Source of the DNA: Candidatus Poribacteria bacterium | Lineage (GTDB): Bacteria; Poribacteria; WGA-4E; WGA-3G | Direction of reading: 5' to 3' | Assembly (NCBI GenBank): GCA_958295945.1 | Contig: OY282386.1 | Coordinates: 2,307,864-2,371,863 of the forward strand | Length of the DNA: 64,000 nt | In this document: piece after piece, positions 53,385 to 63,845 of the stretch | How the letters are laid out: every line of letters starts with the position of its first letter | Numbering within the stretch: the first letter of the stretch is position 1 | The notes under the pieces: generated by a model | What the model saw: the letters and a program-made list of their open reading frames with translations, nothing else | Databases searched by the model: none | What the model was told of the DNA's origin: nothing | Translations under genes and position numbers: made by a program

Positions 53385-55907
53385 CTATTCCAATGCTTCA
53401 ATGTTAAGTGGGAGGGTTGTTGATCTACCTGCACCATCAATGCATGTCAATTCATGCTTTCCAATGATAGGTGTTAGGAAGGTGGGTTCAACTGCTTTTC
53501 CATTGAAGACAAGTTCCCCATTTAGGAACCAGAAGATGTCTTGTGTATCCCCCGAAACCGATGCAGATAATCGAATTCTCTGATACTCCAATGGAATGCT
53601 TGGACGGATATGATACACCGTATCTTGAGATGGGGACAGGACAATAGGTTTTGTTCCCGCAAGTAGACGTGTGCAGTTTTCATTATGGTCAGGAAGTTTC
53701 GGTACTGCAAATCCGTTTACATTCAGCCATGTTGCCACCTCTGCAGGAAACACAGCAATTTTCTCTTGACGATAACTTCTCCCAAAGCGGCAAGATGAGC
53801 AGAGACGTGCACCCGTATCAACATCTATTTGAACGGTTTTATGTGTATCGCACTCACGCGCAGAGGATATGCCAGGGATATAGACATCTGTGATAGAAGT
53901 TGGACAGTGTAATGAGAGTGGTTGTCCAGTTAAAGCACACACGAGACGCGTTCTGAGTGTTGCTGGTTTGTTAAACCACTGGATTTTCTTTTCACCTGAA
54001 AGTGCAGTGAAGAGTGCAAAAAGCACTGGCGCAGCTGCTTCAGCTCCACTCAGAATTGGTGCACCTGTTCCGTTGAAATTTCCAAGCCATACACCGATAG
54101 TCAGTTCTGGCGAATAACCTATACTCCATGCATCTCTGTGTCCATAAGAAGTTCCTGTTTTCCATGCCACCTTGGGCATGGTACCGGTTAGGTCAAATGT
54201 TCGTGGAAAATCAGGACGTTTTAATGTTGTCAGCATATCTGTGACAATCCAACATGTCTCTGGTCTCAATAGACGTTGTTCAGAAAATCCTGAAGATGGA
54301 TGGGTAGTTGCATTCTTTGTTTGTGTTTTGACCTTTTTTGTATCAAATATATATTGATATGGTGCAAACTCACCCATATTTGCCAAACCTGCATAAAGGT
54401 TTGACAATTCAAGAAGATTGATTCCACACCCACCGAGTACTAGAGATAGTCCATACTCTTCGGAATTATTCAGTGTGGAGATACCTGCATGTCTTAGAAA
54501 TCCGTGGAGTTGGTCCTTTTCCATATTCGCATAGAGATTAACCGCAGGAACATTAAGTGACCGTGCCAGTGCATCACTTGCTGTTACATATCCTGTAAAC
54601 TTTCCATCAAAATTCACAGGTGAATAACCAACATAATCTACAGGGACATCATATAGCAATGTTTTCGGTGTGATATGTCCTTTATCAATGGCAAGGGCAT
54701 AGATAAATGGTTTCAACGTTGATCCTGGAGAACGTAGTGCAAGTGTGCCATTTACTTGTCCATCAGATTCTTTATCAAAAAAATCGTGCGAACCGACCAA
54801 TGCAAGAACTTCTCGACTTTTCGTATCAAGAATGACAACTGCCCCAGTGGTAACACCTTGATCTTGTAGTGGACGCAAACGTTCACGCAATATTTGTTCA
54901 GCTACGTTTTGATATCGACGGTCTATTGTAGTATGTATACGGTTATCTGTGCTATCCTGTGGCGTATGAGACGACTTTCTATTTGCAAGAAGACGTGCCA
55001 AATGGGGTGCTTTGAAAGGAATAGAATATCGTTCTAAGGGTATAGGTTCTTGTAATGCTTCATTTAGCCGCTTCTCAGATATTCTTCCTGCATCTTTCAT
55101 CCGATGCAATACCTTTTCTCTTGCCCTATACGCACGTTCAGGAAACCTGTCAGGACGCAGATATTCTGGTGAATTTGGAATTGCAGCCAATAGTGCCGCT
55201 TCACCAAGACTGAGAGCACTTTGTGGTTTGTTGAAGTATAGACGTGCGGCCGCTCCTGAACCAACTATGTTCCCTCCGTAAGGAAGCATATTAAAGTAAA
55301 ATGTCAAAATCTCAGGTTTTGAGTATGTCAGTTCCAGTTGAAATGCACGAAACATCTCAATAAACTTGTTAGGCAGTGTACGTTCCTTCGGTTCCATCAA
55401 CCTTGCTAATTGCATTGTAATTGTCGATCCACCACGAACAATCTTCCCTGCTTTAAAGTTATCAATAGCTGCACAAGCGATTGAAACCGGATTAATACCC
55501 CAGTGGTGATAAAACCATTTATCTTCATACGTTAACATTGCAGATTGGAATAGTGGAGAAATCTCATCAAGCGAAGATTCAGGAAAACGCCACATGTCAT
55601 CTTCAGTAGTGAACGCACGCAGCCATTCTCCTGACCTATCTAACACAATGGTTGACGATGAAGGTTGGAGTTTTTCCTTTGGTAGCGGAAAACAAAAATG
55701 CAGAATTGCAAATATGCAGATGGGTGTTATCAGGGAAGCGAGTAGATACCATCTATTCTTTCCACTTGTTACAAATTTTAGCAGAGATCTATGAAAGTGT
55801 TGAATATTTATTCTTTTCAATTTCATGGTTATGATAAATATAGAAGAGGGGAGGGAAGAGGTTAAACCCTCCATCTCTTCGTTATTTTGCCCTATGAATT
55901 TGGGCAT
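53385..55907 (-). CDS. pbpC: Penicillin-binding protein 1C
   Basis: An 840-aa bifunctional wall synthase: one N-terminal membrane helix (YLLASLITPICIFAILHF), a GT51 glycosyltransferase with MLTYEDKWFYHHWGI and RGGSTITMQLARL, a transpeptidase with S396-TLK (in SPGSTLKPF), SLN and KTGTSYG (about 583), and the C-terminal BiPBP domain. It follows the alpha-2-macroglobulin gene by 28 bases. The first ATG (55907) has no clear ribosome binding site; Met28 at 55826 would start just before the membrane helix and is an alternative. PbpC repairs wall damage in partnership with the macroglobulin. Confidence 0.94.
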   Translation of the reverse strand: MPKFIGQNNEEMEGLTSSLPSSIFIITMKLKRINIQHFHRSLLKFVTSGKNRWYLLASLITPICIFAILHFCFPLPKEKLQPSSSTIVLDRSGEWLRAFTTEDDMWRFPESSLDEISPLFQSAMLTYEDKWFYHHWGINPVSIACAAIDNFKAGKIVRGGSTITMQLARLMEPKERTLPNKFIEMFRAFQLELTYSKPEILTFYFNMLPYGGNIVGSGAAARLYFNKPQSALSLGEAALLAAIPNSPEYLRPDRFPERAYRAREKVLHRMKDAGRISEKRLNEALQEPIPLERYSIPFKAPHLARLLANRKSSHTPQDSTDNRIHTTIDRRYQNVAEQILRERLRPLQDQGVTTGAVVILDTKSREVLALVGSHDFFDKESDGQVNGTLALRSPGSTLKPFIYALAIDKGHITPKTLLYDVPVDYVGYSPVNFDGKFTGYVTASDALARSLNVPAVNLYANMEKDQLHGFLRHAGISTLNNSEEYGLSLVLGGCGINLLELSNLYAGLANMGEFAPYQYIFDTKKVKTQTKNATTHPSSGFSEQRLLRPETCWIVTDMLTTLKRPDFPRTFDLTGTMPKVAWKTGTSYGHRDAWSIGYSPELTIGVWLGNFNGTGAPILSGAEAAAPVLFALFTALSGEKKIQWFNKPATLRTRLVCALTGQPLSLHCPTSITDVYIPGISSARECDTHKTVQIDVDTGARLCSSCRFGRSYRQEKIAVFPAEVATWLNVNGFAVPKLPDHNENCTRLLAGTKPIVLSPSQDTVYHIRPSIPLEYQRIRLSASVSGDTQDIFWFLNGELVFNGKAVEPTFLTPIIGKHELTCIDGAGRSTTLPLNIEALE

Positions 55908-55935
55908 AGCATGAATCTATAGATTGTAAAATGAA

Positions 55936-58900
55936 TTACTCAACAATCCTTATCTTACCACTACCAGCGACAGAAGAATTGGCAGGATCATACATCGCTT
56001 CTGCAGAAATAGGTGGCAAATTGAATTCACCACGAGTCACTGCACGTAAGGCGTAATGGAATTTACGTTCACGTTGTCTGGGAAATGCTCCGAAGAAAAT
56101 TAGACGATCGTCACGGATATCAACATAATCTGGTTTGAAGTCTTGTGTTTTCAACCAAGGAATTCCTGCACGTGAAGCTAACCTTGCGTTTTCGATTTCA
56201 AAACCAGCAGGTAACATATCTACCACGACAACATTTTCAAGGTTCCAATTTAAAGCCTTTACCGAAATTTCAGCTATCACCAAATCCCCATGATTAAATT
56301 CGCTATCATAGGGTTCGCCATCTTTGTTGAGATAACGACGGCGCACCTGGATATCACGATCATATTCCTCAATGAAGGAATCCTGTCGGATACCAAATGC
56401 GGACCAATAGTAATAACAACTGCCTTCACCTTCTATTGTGATTTTCACTTGCGCACCATCCCAATCTTTATTTGAAAATCGGATGGAAGGGGTTGTTGAA
56501 TCAAAATCAGCAAGATGTGTATCATTGATGGTTATTTTACCCGTATATTGACCATCCATTTTCTTCTTCATAATTTTGCCGATTGCCAGAAAGGCAAATG
56601 CATTCTCTTGAGTTGTTCCCCAACGTTTTCTTTTTGAGGCAGCGTCACTCAAGTTTTTAACCAACATTGGAATAGATGGGTGATTTTCGTTGACTTCTGC
56701 CAGAACATCCAAGATGATGGCTTGTGCACGAATTGGTGAATTGAAATTGCTACCGGATTCTCTTTGTTCACCGTTGAATTGACCCACTGAAACAGGCAAC
56801 ATGGAGAGTGCAGTTTCTAAATCGCCGCTGAGCGCAAACGCACCAGCCAATTGGAATTGACTATAGAGATTCAGACCACTGAGCAGGTTATTTTTGAAAT
56901 AGTTCATTACACTTTTTTCCGGTTCTCCTGCTGCAGCTAACACATAACTGGCATAGACTGCACGTTGCACCTTGTGAATTCTAGGCTTTACATCACCTTG
57001 AATGCTTGAGATCTGTTTTGCTTGATCCCTCAATCCATCCAGCATGCCTGTATAGACACGGTCGGAGACCTCGTAACCTGCTTTACGTGCTTCCACCATA
57101 AAATGAGACGCATATATACTACTCCAGTAACTTATGTAACTTCCACCGGGCCAATATGCAAAATGGTTCTGTGGTGTGAACATACTTTCAAGTCTACTAA
57201 TTCCTGCATTGATAAAGTAATCTGCACGTTCATCTGAAGCAAGCTCTGGTTCAACTGCACTTGCAATATCTCTGAATGAGAGTAATGGGAAGACCCGACT
57301 CGTAGTTTGTTCAATACATCCATAGGGATACTTGAGTAGGTAACTAATTCCACCAGCAAACTCAATTGTGGGGAATGGAGATACAGTAAGAGTGAACTCA
57401 GAGGAATCTGTTATGAAATTAGATGGGAAAATTAACTCACCAGGTTGCTCTACACTGACTACCCCGTTTCCTGTATCTGTTACAGGAGGGGCAGCAGAAC
57501 GTAACGGGAGTTCTACAGTCATCTGTGAACTTTCATCATTACCAAATGCAGACACTGTGAAAGATGCTTTATCTATTGAATCGTGAGCAAGCAGTTCAAA
57601 AATGAACTGTTCTTCACCACCTGATGGAATTTGTGCCTGTTTTTGAGCAATATTCTGACCTAACATTTCGGATGCAGTAGTTCTCGGTAGGAAACGAACT
57701 TCACCTTGTGCTTGCACTTCTACGCGAAATACGCCGTCAGCACCTGTACCGTTATGAACACTGATGGGGAATTGAATGTGATCCCCTCCAGATAGAAACC
57801 GTGGGAAAGTAGGTGTTAACACGACAGGTTCGCGCACAGTCATAAACTTCTCAGCAGAACCGAAATGTGCTCCTGAAAATGCAACCGCCATCAGTCGTAA
57901 TGAACCGTTAAACTGTGGCACATGAAAACTTGCTTCGCCTCTTCCGTATCGATCCGTTTTCAGGATACCTGACCAGAGCGAAACTGGTTTTACACGCATC
58001 ACACTTGCAGTGTTAAGCCGTTTTGCACGTCCTTGCGAAAGCATGCCATCCCCACCTGGACTGGATTCATTTAGGATCGTATCAATTTCAGGTAGAATTG
58101 CAGAATACAGATCATACACATCTGTTTTCAAACCGCGTTGACGGAAAAAATAATTGTGTGGATCTGGAGATTGAAAGTTTGTTAACTGTAAAATACCTTC
58201 ATCAATGGCAGCAATAGTAACATGAGAATTTGCACCTTGATTTCCACGGACACGAAACTTGACTGCGACATCAGTATTTGGACGAATTTCCTCAGGAGCA
58301 TCCAATTCAATAGAGAGTCGGTTCTGTTTAGTATCTATTTTCAATGGAACAACTCCGAAAGCCCTTGCAGTAGCATGTTCCTTCAAAGATTTCGTAGGTC
58401 GAATCAATGTGCCAGATATATATATATTCGGTTTATAGTTATACCTGACAGGAATATTCAAACTTGCAGTATTTCCCTTGAGATTCACTGTTCGGTAACT
58501 CAATATCTTTTCACGTTCAATTGTCAACAGTAATTTTCCTGGGAATGGTGCTTTAATTTGAAGCTTAGCAATCTCTCCGAGTTGATAAGTCTGTTTATCC
58601 AAAGACATCTCAAGCAGACTTGGATTCTTCATAGATGACGGCGCAGAACCCCACCCGGAAGTTTCAACTTTTAGCTCAGTTGTTGACCCTGTGGCTATAT
58701 CGTCAAGTTGTAGACGGTATTCGCCGTATTCTGTTGGCGTAAAGGTGAATGTACCCATCTCCGTTGTAGAAATCAAATTGTGTGAATCTAAAGATGTAAT
58801 TTGGTTGTCAGATATATACTCATAACGACCACGACCGTTGCGACGAAGTATGCTATTCCAATGTACTTTCTTGACTGTAATCAATAATTGTCTATCGGCG

Positions 58901-61371
58901 ACGGCATTTCCATTTTTGTCAACAGCAATATAGTTGATGGAAACATCTTCATTAGGCTTAGGCATGCCTGTACTTGCTCTTTTGATGCCAACATAATGTG
59001 AATATGGATGTATGATAACCCGATGTGTGTCAGTTACTGCTCTACCTCCAGGTTCACTCACAGTAGCAGTTAGTACTCCATTTAACTGTGATGGTGCTTT
59101 AATCGTTTCTGGCAGCTTAAATTTGTATTCTGCTTTTCCATCAGCATCTGTCTTGCTCTCCTGCAAAGTAGTACGTTGTCTCTCAAAAGATTTAGTACTT
59201 GCGAAATGGAAGGCTCTCCACTTTTCACTGGGAACAAATGGAACAGCTTCAATGGTATAAGATGCAGTTACTTTACGATCTGTAGCGGGTGGACCGAACA
59301 AACTGACAGCAGAGATATTCATTGACACCTCGGATCCCAAGTCATACGCCGACTTGTCTGCGTTAACAGTGACTTTCATTCTGTCTGGCATGAATTCCTC
59401 AACCTGGAATTGTTTCCGTCCAATTTCTTTGCCTGCAACATTCATCTTAGCAATGTAACTACCTGTCTGAGCATGCGGAGCAATAGTAATTGTCGCATCA
59501 CATCCGCCACGTCTGTCAGTATTTTTACTTAATTCATGTACAATTCGACCATCAGGTGCAATAACTTCAATATGCGTTGGCAGTGGTGGTGGGGTCGTAT
59601 TTTGTTTTCCACGAACTATTGCTGCAAAGTCCACTTTCTCTCCTGGACGGTACACACCTCGACTTGTGTAAATAAAAGCCTCATAACCTTTTTCAAGGTA
59701 TGGTGGACCACCAACATTAAAATCACCGGTAGATAGTTGGTGTCGATTCAATTGAATAAAAGACAAATCCTCACCCTTTTCAGCGGTCAACATAAAGGGA
59801 GAAGAATCCCCAATTTTTTCATCAACAGATGTAAATTTGACCAATCCTTCCCAATTTGTTTTTCCAGTTAAGAGGGCTTGGTTATTGTCACTGATAAGTT
59901 TAACTGTTGTATTTGAAACAGGTTTTAAGGTGGCAAGAGAATTTACCCATACCCATAGTTCATCTCCTGCTTTCTTTGAAATGATACCAAGGTCCGTCAA
60001 CAATACCCATTGTGTTGCACGCACCCAACTCTTGTCAGTATCACTGATAGTGACTTTATAGATGCCTGCATTCTTATCGTCAAGGTATTCTGCTAAATTC
60101 AGGGTCGTGTTAATCTCTTCATTTAACTTTGCAGAAATAGAAATAGTATCAGAATGGAGAGGTTTGGCTAAATCTTCTGCCCAATATCTCCAATTTCCAA
60201 CCCGTGAAACATAGATAAGGTTATTGCTGAAGACTTTCTCTATTCGTAAATTCACTTTATCTATATTCGTCGTAACCATACCAAGATTCATTTTCTGGTT
60301 TCGAGTGAGGAAAAAACCATTTCCCATAAAACGTAATTGTGAAGGAACATCTGGTATTCTAAGCTTTACAGAATAAGGTTTTCTCAACACGGAGCTGTCT
60401 GGTGCTGTTAATCCTTGATCCACAGTAATTACATAACGTTCACGTCTCTTAAAATCGCCATGGATTTCAATCTCACCATATCTGGTGATAATCTGTGTAT
60501 CTATATTTGGATTAATCTTTATATAGGGCTGCACAGTGTCAACAGGAATACGAGAACTAAAACGAAGTGCGATGTGTGGTCTACCAGAATATTCCTGGAC
60601 ATTAGCGTAAGTTACACTTAAAGTCCCATGTCCTGTCAGAGACATCGATTTAACAAAAGATTCCTTTAAACCGATTTTTCCACCAGTGCATTTAAATCCT
60701 TTTTCAATTTTTACTTTGAGGGATTGATCACCCAGTAAACGTGGTATTTCTTCAGTTGAAACCTTTACTTCTCTGGCAATTCCATTTTGAGGTTGTAATG
60801 TATACGGAATTTCAACATCTTCTTGAAGTCTCATTGACATATTTGCACGCAAATCAGCAATATTGACTGGATAATTGAAGTTGATGTTACCATCAACTTT
60901 AGCGTGAGTCTTAGTATATTTGAACTCAAGACGATCCGATTGTATGCGAAATTGTTCTGTTGCAAAGGTGAATTTACGATCTCCCGTTATGACAAAACCG
61001 AGAGAACTTTGACGTAACTTTGGTGAAAGTTCTACGGTATAACTTGCGGATGGAGCTAAGGCACTTTCAAGAAAAAAACGAATAGTATCACGAGCAATCC
61101 AACGTGCGGCACCTTGCGTTGTAGGTGTAAACTGAATTGCCCGATTAGGAAGTTCAGTGTTAATTAATGAATTATCTACTACTGGTTCAGAAAAGGCAAA
61201 TGTGAAATCAACCCATTGCGGAACCTTTTCTCCTTCAGGTGTTATCATTTTAACAGTGACACGTGTTTTTGCATCAGATGTCGTCAAACTATTTATGTAG
61301 AGAGCACCAATAATCACTATGAACAAAGAAAGGAACAGAACTGCCCCGATTAGAAACTTTTTGTTAATCAT
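55936..61371 (-). CDS. Bacterial alpha-2-macroglobulin with thioester
   Basis: An 1811-aa envelope protein with an N-terminal membrane anchor (FLIGAVLFLSLFIVIIGALY), MG domains, and the thioester C1352-I-E-Q in YPYGCIEQTTSRVF. Attacking proteases expose the thioester and become covalently trapped. The form next to pbpC is the ECAM type, which protects the periplasm where wall is broken. The anchor is a membrane helix rather than a lipobox. AGGAGA precedes the ATG. A C-terminal stretch (NLENVVVVDMLPAGFEIENARL) is usual for the family. Confidence 0.94.
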   Translation of the reverse strand: MINKKFLIGAVLFLSLFIVIIGALYINSLTTSDAKTRVTVKMITPEGEKVPQWVDFTFAFSEPVVDNSLINTELPNRAIQFTPTTQGAARWIARDTIRFFLESALAPSASYTVELSPKLRQSSLGFVITGDRKFTFATEQFRIQSDRLEFKYTKTHAKVDGNINFNYPVNIADLRANMSMRLQEDVEIPYTLQPQNGIAREVKVSTEEIPRLLGDQSLKVKIEKGFKCTGGKIGLKESFVKSMSLTGHGTLSVTYANVQEYSGRPHIALRFSSRIPVDTVQPYIKINPNIDTQIITRYGEIEIHGDFKRRERYVITVDQGLTAPDSSVLRKPYSVKLRIPDVPSQLRFMGNGFFLTRNQKMNLGMVTTNIDKVNLRIEKVFSNNLIYVSRVGNWRYWAEDLAKPLHSDTISISAKLNEEINTTLNLAEYLDDKNAGIYKVTISDTDKSWVRATQWVLLTDLGIISKKAGDELWVWVNSLATLKPVSNTTVKLISDNNQALLTGKTNWEGLVKFTSVDEKIGDSSPFMLTAEKGEDLSFIQLNRHQLSTGDFNVGGPPYLEKGYEAFIYTSRGVYRPGEKVDFAAIVRGKQNTTPPPLPTHIEVIAPDGRIVHELSKNTDRRGGCDATITIAPHAQTGSYIAKMNVAGKEIGRKQFQVEEFMPDRMKVTVNADKSAYDLGSEVSMNISAVSLFGPPATDRKVTASYTIEAVPFVPSEKWRAFHFASTKSFERQRTTLQESKTDADGKAEYKFKLPETIKAPSQLNGVLTATVSEPGGRAVTDTHRVIIHPYSHYVGIKRASTGMPKPNEDVSINYIAVDKNGNAVADRQLLITVKKVHWNSILRRNGRGRYEYISDNQITSLDSHNLISTTEMGTFTFTPTEYGEYRLQLDDIATGSTTELKVETSGWGSAPSSMKNPSLLEMSLDKQTYQLGEIAKLQIKAPFPGKLLLTIEREKILSYRTVNLKGNTASLNIPVRYNYKPNIYISGTLIRPTKSLKEHATARAFGVVPLKIDTKQNRLSIELDAPEEIRPNTDVAVKFRVRGNQGANSHVTIAAIDEGILQLTNFQSPDPHNYFFRQRGLKTDVYDLYSAILPEIDTILNESSPGGDGMLSQGRAKRLNTASVMRVKPVSLWSGILKTDRYGRGEASFHVPQFNGSLRLMAVAFSGAHFGSAEKFMTVREPVVLTPTFPRFLSGGDHIQFPISVHNGTGADGVFRVEVQAQGEVRFLPRTTASEMLGQNIAQKQAQIPSGGEEQFIFELLAHDSIDKASFTVSAFGNDESSQMTVELPLRSAAPPVTDTGNGVVSVEQPGELIFPSNFITDSSEFTLTVSPFPTIEFAGGISYLLKYPYGCIEQTTSRVFPLLSFRDIASAVEPELASDERADYFINAGISRLESMFTPQNHFAYWPGGSYISYWSSIYASHFMVEARKAGYEVSDRVYTGMLDGLRDQAKQISSIQGDVKPRIHKVQRAVYASYVLAAAGEPEKSVMNYFKNNLLSGLNLYSQFQLAGAFALSGDLETALSMLPVSVGQFNGEQRESGSNFNSPIRAQAIILDVLAEVNENHPSIPMLVKNLSDAASKRKRWGTTQENAFAFLAIGKIMKKKMDGQYTGKITINDTHLADFDSTTPSIRFSNKDWDGAQVKITIEGEGSCYYYWSAFGIRQDSFIEEYDRDIQVRRRYLNKDGEPYDSEFNHGDLVIAEISVKALNWNLENVVVVDMLPAGFEIENARLASRAGIPWLKTQDFKPDYVDIRDDRLIFFGAFPRQRERKFHYALRAVTRGEFNLPPISAEAMYDPANSSVAGSGKIRIVE

Positions 61372-61934
61372 CGCTTTTCTCCTGAATCATATTCGCGTCT
61401 TTAATATATAACAGTGTAAAAAAGTTATTATTGTTAATGTTTTTACTATTTACTTGCAAAAATAACAGTCAATTTCTCTTTGATAATCCTAACATAAGCA
61501 ATATTCGTGCCAATTCTTTATTTTCTTTGTTTATATTACAGAAATTGTCTACTTTATCCATAGAGTAAGACAATTGTGTAAGTCGTAAATAAATACTACA
61601 AATCAATTTATTACGAGATTGCCATATTAAGACATATAAAAATGGAATAAATAACTCAAAAGAAACAACACCGATTGCGTTTAGTTACAATCGGTGTTGA
61701 ATGCCAATTTATGTATTTTATTATAAATTTACATTGTAGATTTCAATTACAAATTAATATCGTTCAGATTATTCCATACTACTATATTGAAAACTATAAA
61801 ATCTAAACAACAAATTATTCGACTATAGACCATTTGTTTATCAAAATATACTTTGACCTATCAGATGAAGGGAATATCTACCATGTGTTAAATAAACCAC
61901 ACCATTAATTTATTCTCACAATTTTTCAGTCAGA
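61372..61934. other. AT-rich intergenic region upstream of the macroglobulin gene
   Basis: About 560 bases with no gene. It holds one terminator hairpin (61666-61699) for the upstream minus-strand operon and presumably the promoter of the macroglobulin-pbpC pair. Confidence 0.6.
61656..61699 (-). terminator. Rho-independent terminator of the cytochrome-porin operon
   Basis: On the minus strand CAACACCGATTG and CAATCGGTGTTG form a perfect 12-bp stem with a ten-base loop, followed by TTTCTTTT. It lies about 235 bases after the porin stop. Confidence 0.88.
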
Positions 61935-63152
61935 CTAAAACCAGAATCGTGACATCAAGATAATCTGATCTGATCCTTGTAGTTGTCTTAACACACTTTT
62001 ATTACTGATTTTATCATCAGGTAGTCTGTCATCGTTAGGTAGATTTGCCCAATAGAAAAGCGATATTGCGCCGTTCTCAATGAAGTTATACTGTGCAATG
62101 AATGTGATGCGCCTTGCGGCATCACCTAAGACTGACCTATCGGGATCAAATAAACCATACCTTCCTGCTACTGATAACTGCGGTAAAACACGATATTTTG
62201 CCCCAACATAATATCCTTTTGAGTCAACTTCTTCTGATGAAAATGAGCCAACCTCACCACTATTACCAAAGTTGAATTCACCTTCTAAACTTAACCCAGC
62301 ATAAGACGCAGTTACAAATGCCCCAATAAGTCGTTCCCAATCTTCATCTGGATTCTCAAATTTGCCAGAGAGACCAGTACGAATTGGACCGAATTGGCCT
62401 CCAATAGTTCCAAGCACTCCATTTGCCTGTGTGTTTCCGGCGTTAAATAAAGCCCCATTATAGAAGACTTTCCCGTAGCTGCCGCCGAGTTCAACTCCAA
62501 CATCCCGTTTATTTGATCCGAGATCGTAACCTTCACGAACAAGTATATTATGATCTTTTTGCTTGATTCCAAACGGCAAACGGAATTGTCCTACTTTCAA
62601 GTATAGATGTTTTGGTATTGCCTCCACCGTCGCGAAAGCATTTAAGATAGAACCAAGATTATTAGACAGAGTTAACCCAACATGATCTGAAGCCTGTGCA
62701 TTAAAAGTAACTTCAGCCTGCATCAGAAAGAACCTGTCAACTGATGAATGGCAGGAATTACATCCAGCAACTGCACCACCCTCTACATCTTCGTGTATGT
62801 TGTTAATATAAGCAGTCTGCAAATCCAGAGATGTAGTAAGCTGCTTAACTACTTCCATTGATTCTTCCGAGACTGCTTCCATATCAAAATCTTCAGGGAA
62901 TTCAAAGTAGTTTTCTTCAAAAATCTCTCCGACTCGATTTCGTGGACCGCCTCCAGCTGGATCAATGTGGCAGAAAGTACAATCCTTGTTCAGTTCAGCT
63001 GCAAACTCTGGTCGTGCTTCTACAGACATAGACCCGAAAGAAAAAATTGAGGTATAAGTGATGAAAGTATATACAATCAAACTTTGTATTGATTTAGGTA
63101 GAATAATTTTATAGAATAGTCGAAACCCATTTCTATAATATGGTATTTTCAT
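61935..63152 (-). CDS. Diheme cytochrome c fused to an outer-membrane porin-like barrel
   Basis: The ATG at 63152 follows AAGGAGATTGCTT; the in-frame TTG before it is rejected. The 405-aa protein has a signal segment (IVYTFITYTSIFSFGSMSVEA), two heme-binding sites C58-TFC-H62 and C131-NSC-H135, then a beta-barrel of alternating polar and hydrophobic strands ending in Phe (MSRFWF), the usual outer-membrane insertion signal. The plan of heme domain before barrel recalls Cyc2 iron oxidases, which have one heme; here there are two. It would move electrons across the outer membrane. It is second in an operon with the P460-like lipoprotein. Confidence 0.87.
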   Translation of the reverse strand: MKIPYYRNGFRLFYKIILPKSIQSLIVYTFITYTSIFSFGSMSVEARPEFAAELNKDCTFCHIDPAGGGPRNRVGEIFEENYFEFPEDFDMEAVSEESMEVVKQLTTSLDLQTAYINNIHEDVEGGAVAGCNSCHSSVDRFFLMQAEVTFNAQASDHVGLTLSNNLGSILNAFATVEAIPKHLYLKVGQFRLPFGIKQKDHNILVREGYDLGSNKRDVGVELGGSYGKVFYNGALFNAGNTQANGVLGTIGGQFGPIRTGLSGKFENPDEDWERLIGAFVTASYAGLSLEGEFNFGNSGEVGSFSSEEVDSKGYYVGAKYRVLPQLSVAGRYGLFDPDRSVLGDAARRITFIAQYNFIENGAISLFYWANLPNDDRLPDDKISNKSVLRQLQGSDQIILMSRFWF

Positions 63153-63205
63153 AAGCAATCTCCTTTATAACCTATAGTGTGTGTTGCAGATACCTGCGAT
63201 AATTA

Positions 63206-63787
63206 CTAATCAAGTAAGGTAAAGACATAATCTTTATCTTCAACTCTGGCATGGCACCCCCAGCATGTCGCACCTGATGCGAGAACACTAAAGTCATCAT
63301 CTGGAGTATTTCGGGTATATTCAATGAATTCCCAATCGTTGTGATCTGGATCACTCCCTGCTTTCTTCCGCATGATTGCGATGAGTCCGATATAATCCTT
63401 ATTGGGGCGAGATGCTTCTTTAACGACAATGCTGCCATCAGGATATGGAAATTGTTGTTCACCATCTGGGGCGATATTATCCCGCTCCTGGTTGACGTAT
63501 ACATTCTTTGTGCCGTTATGTGGATCACCACCTGCGACAGGAGGAATCGGTTCTGCGTTTAATTTTAACCATTTGTCATATCCTGCGGTATCATCAGGAA
63601 GGCCAGGAAGTGCAGCTGCGGGTTCATCTGTACCCTGTTGAGAATCATCTTTCTCTTCAGTTTGTTGAACGATATCGTCTAACTGCTTTTCTTCTACACA
63701 AGAAGTGATTACAAAAGATGGAATCAACATAATAGCAACGACGAAAAGATAACGTAGGTTGATTTGGTCTAATTTTTTGATATACAT
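63206..63787 (-). CDS. Cytochrome P460-like heme lipoprotein
   Basis: A 193-aa protein with AGGAGA before the ATG, a lipoprotein signal (LIPSFVITSC, lipid on Cys30), an acidic linker and a P460-type domain (VYVNQERDNIAPDGEQQF) closing with the heme site C175-WGC-H179. P460 cytochromes act on hydroxylamine or similar small nitrogen compounds, but the cross-linking Lys cannot be confirmed here. It lies 53 bases before the cytochrome-porin and probably hands electrons to or from it. Confidence 0.85.
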   Translation of the reverse strand: MYIKKLDQINLRYLFVVAIMLIPSFVITSCVEEKQLDDIVQQTEEKDDSQQGTDEPAAALPGLPDDTAGYDKWLKLNAEPIPPVAGGDPHNGTKNVYVNQERDNIAPDGEQQFPYPDGSIVVKEASRPNKDYIGLIAIMRKKAGSDPDHNDWEFIEYTRNTPDDDFSVLASGATCWGCHARVEDKDYVFTLLD

Positions 63788-63816
63788 TGTTAATCTCCTA
63801 ATTCTAATCTGTCTTT

Positions 63817-63845
63817 AGTATAAACTATTAAGACAATGTTAGCAA
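63817..63845 (-). promoter_or_regulatory. Promoter of the P460/cytochrome-porin operon
   Basis: On the minus strand TTGCTA (63845-63840), a 17-base gap and TATACT (63822-63817), 30 bases before the ATG. The -35 box matches consensus at four of six bases. Confidence 0.6.

Noticed and set aside
55594-60621. Several plus-strand frames of 60-110 codons across pbpC and the macroglobulin gene
   Set aside because: They are antisense shadows without ribosome binding sites or motifs.
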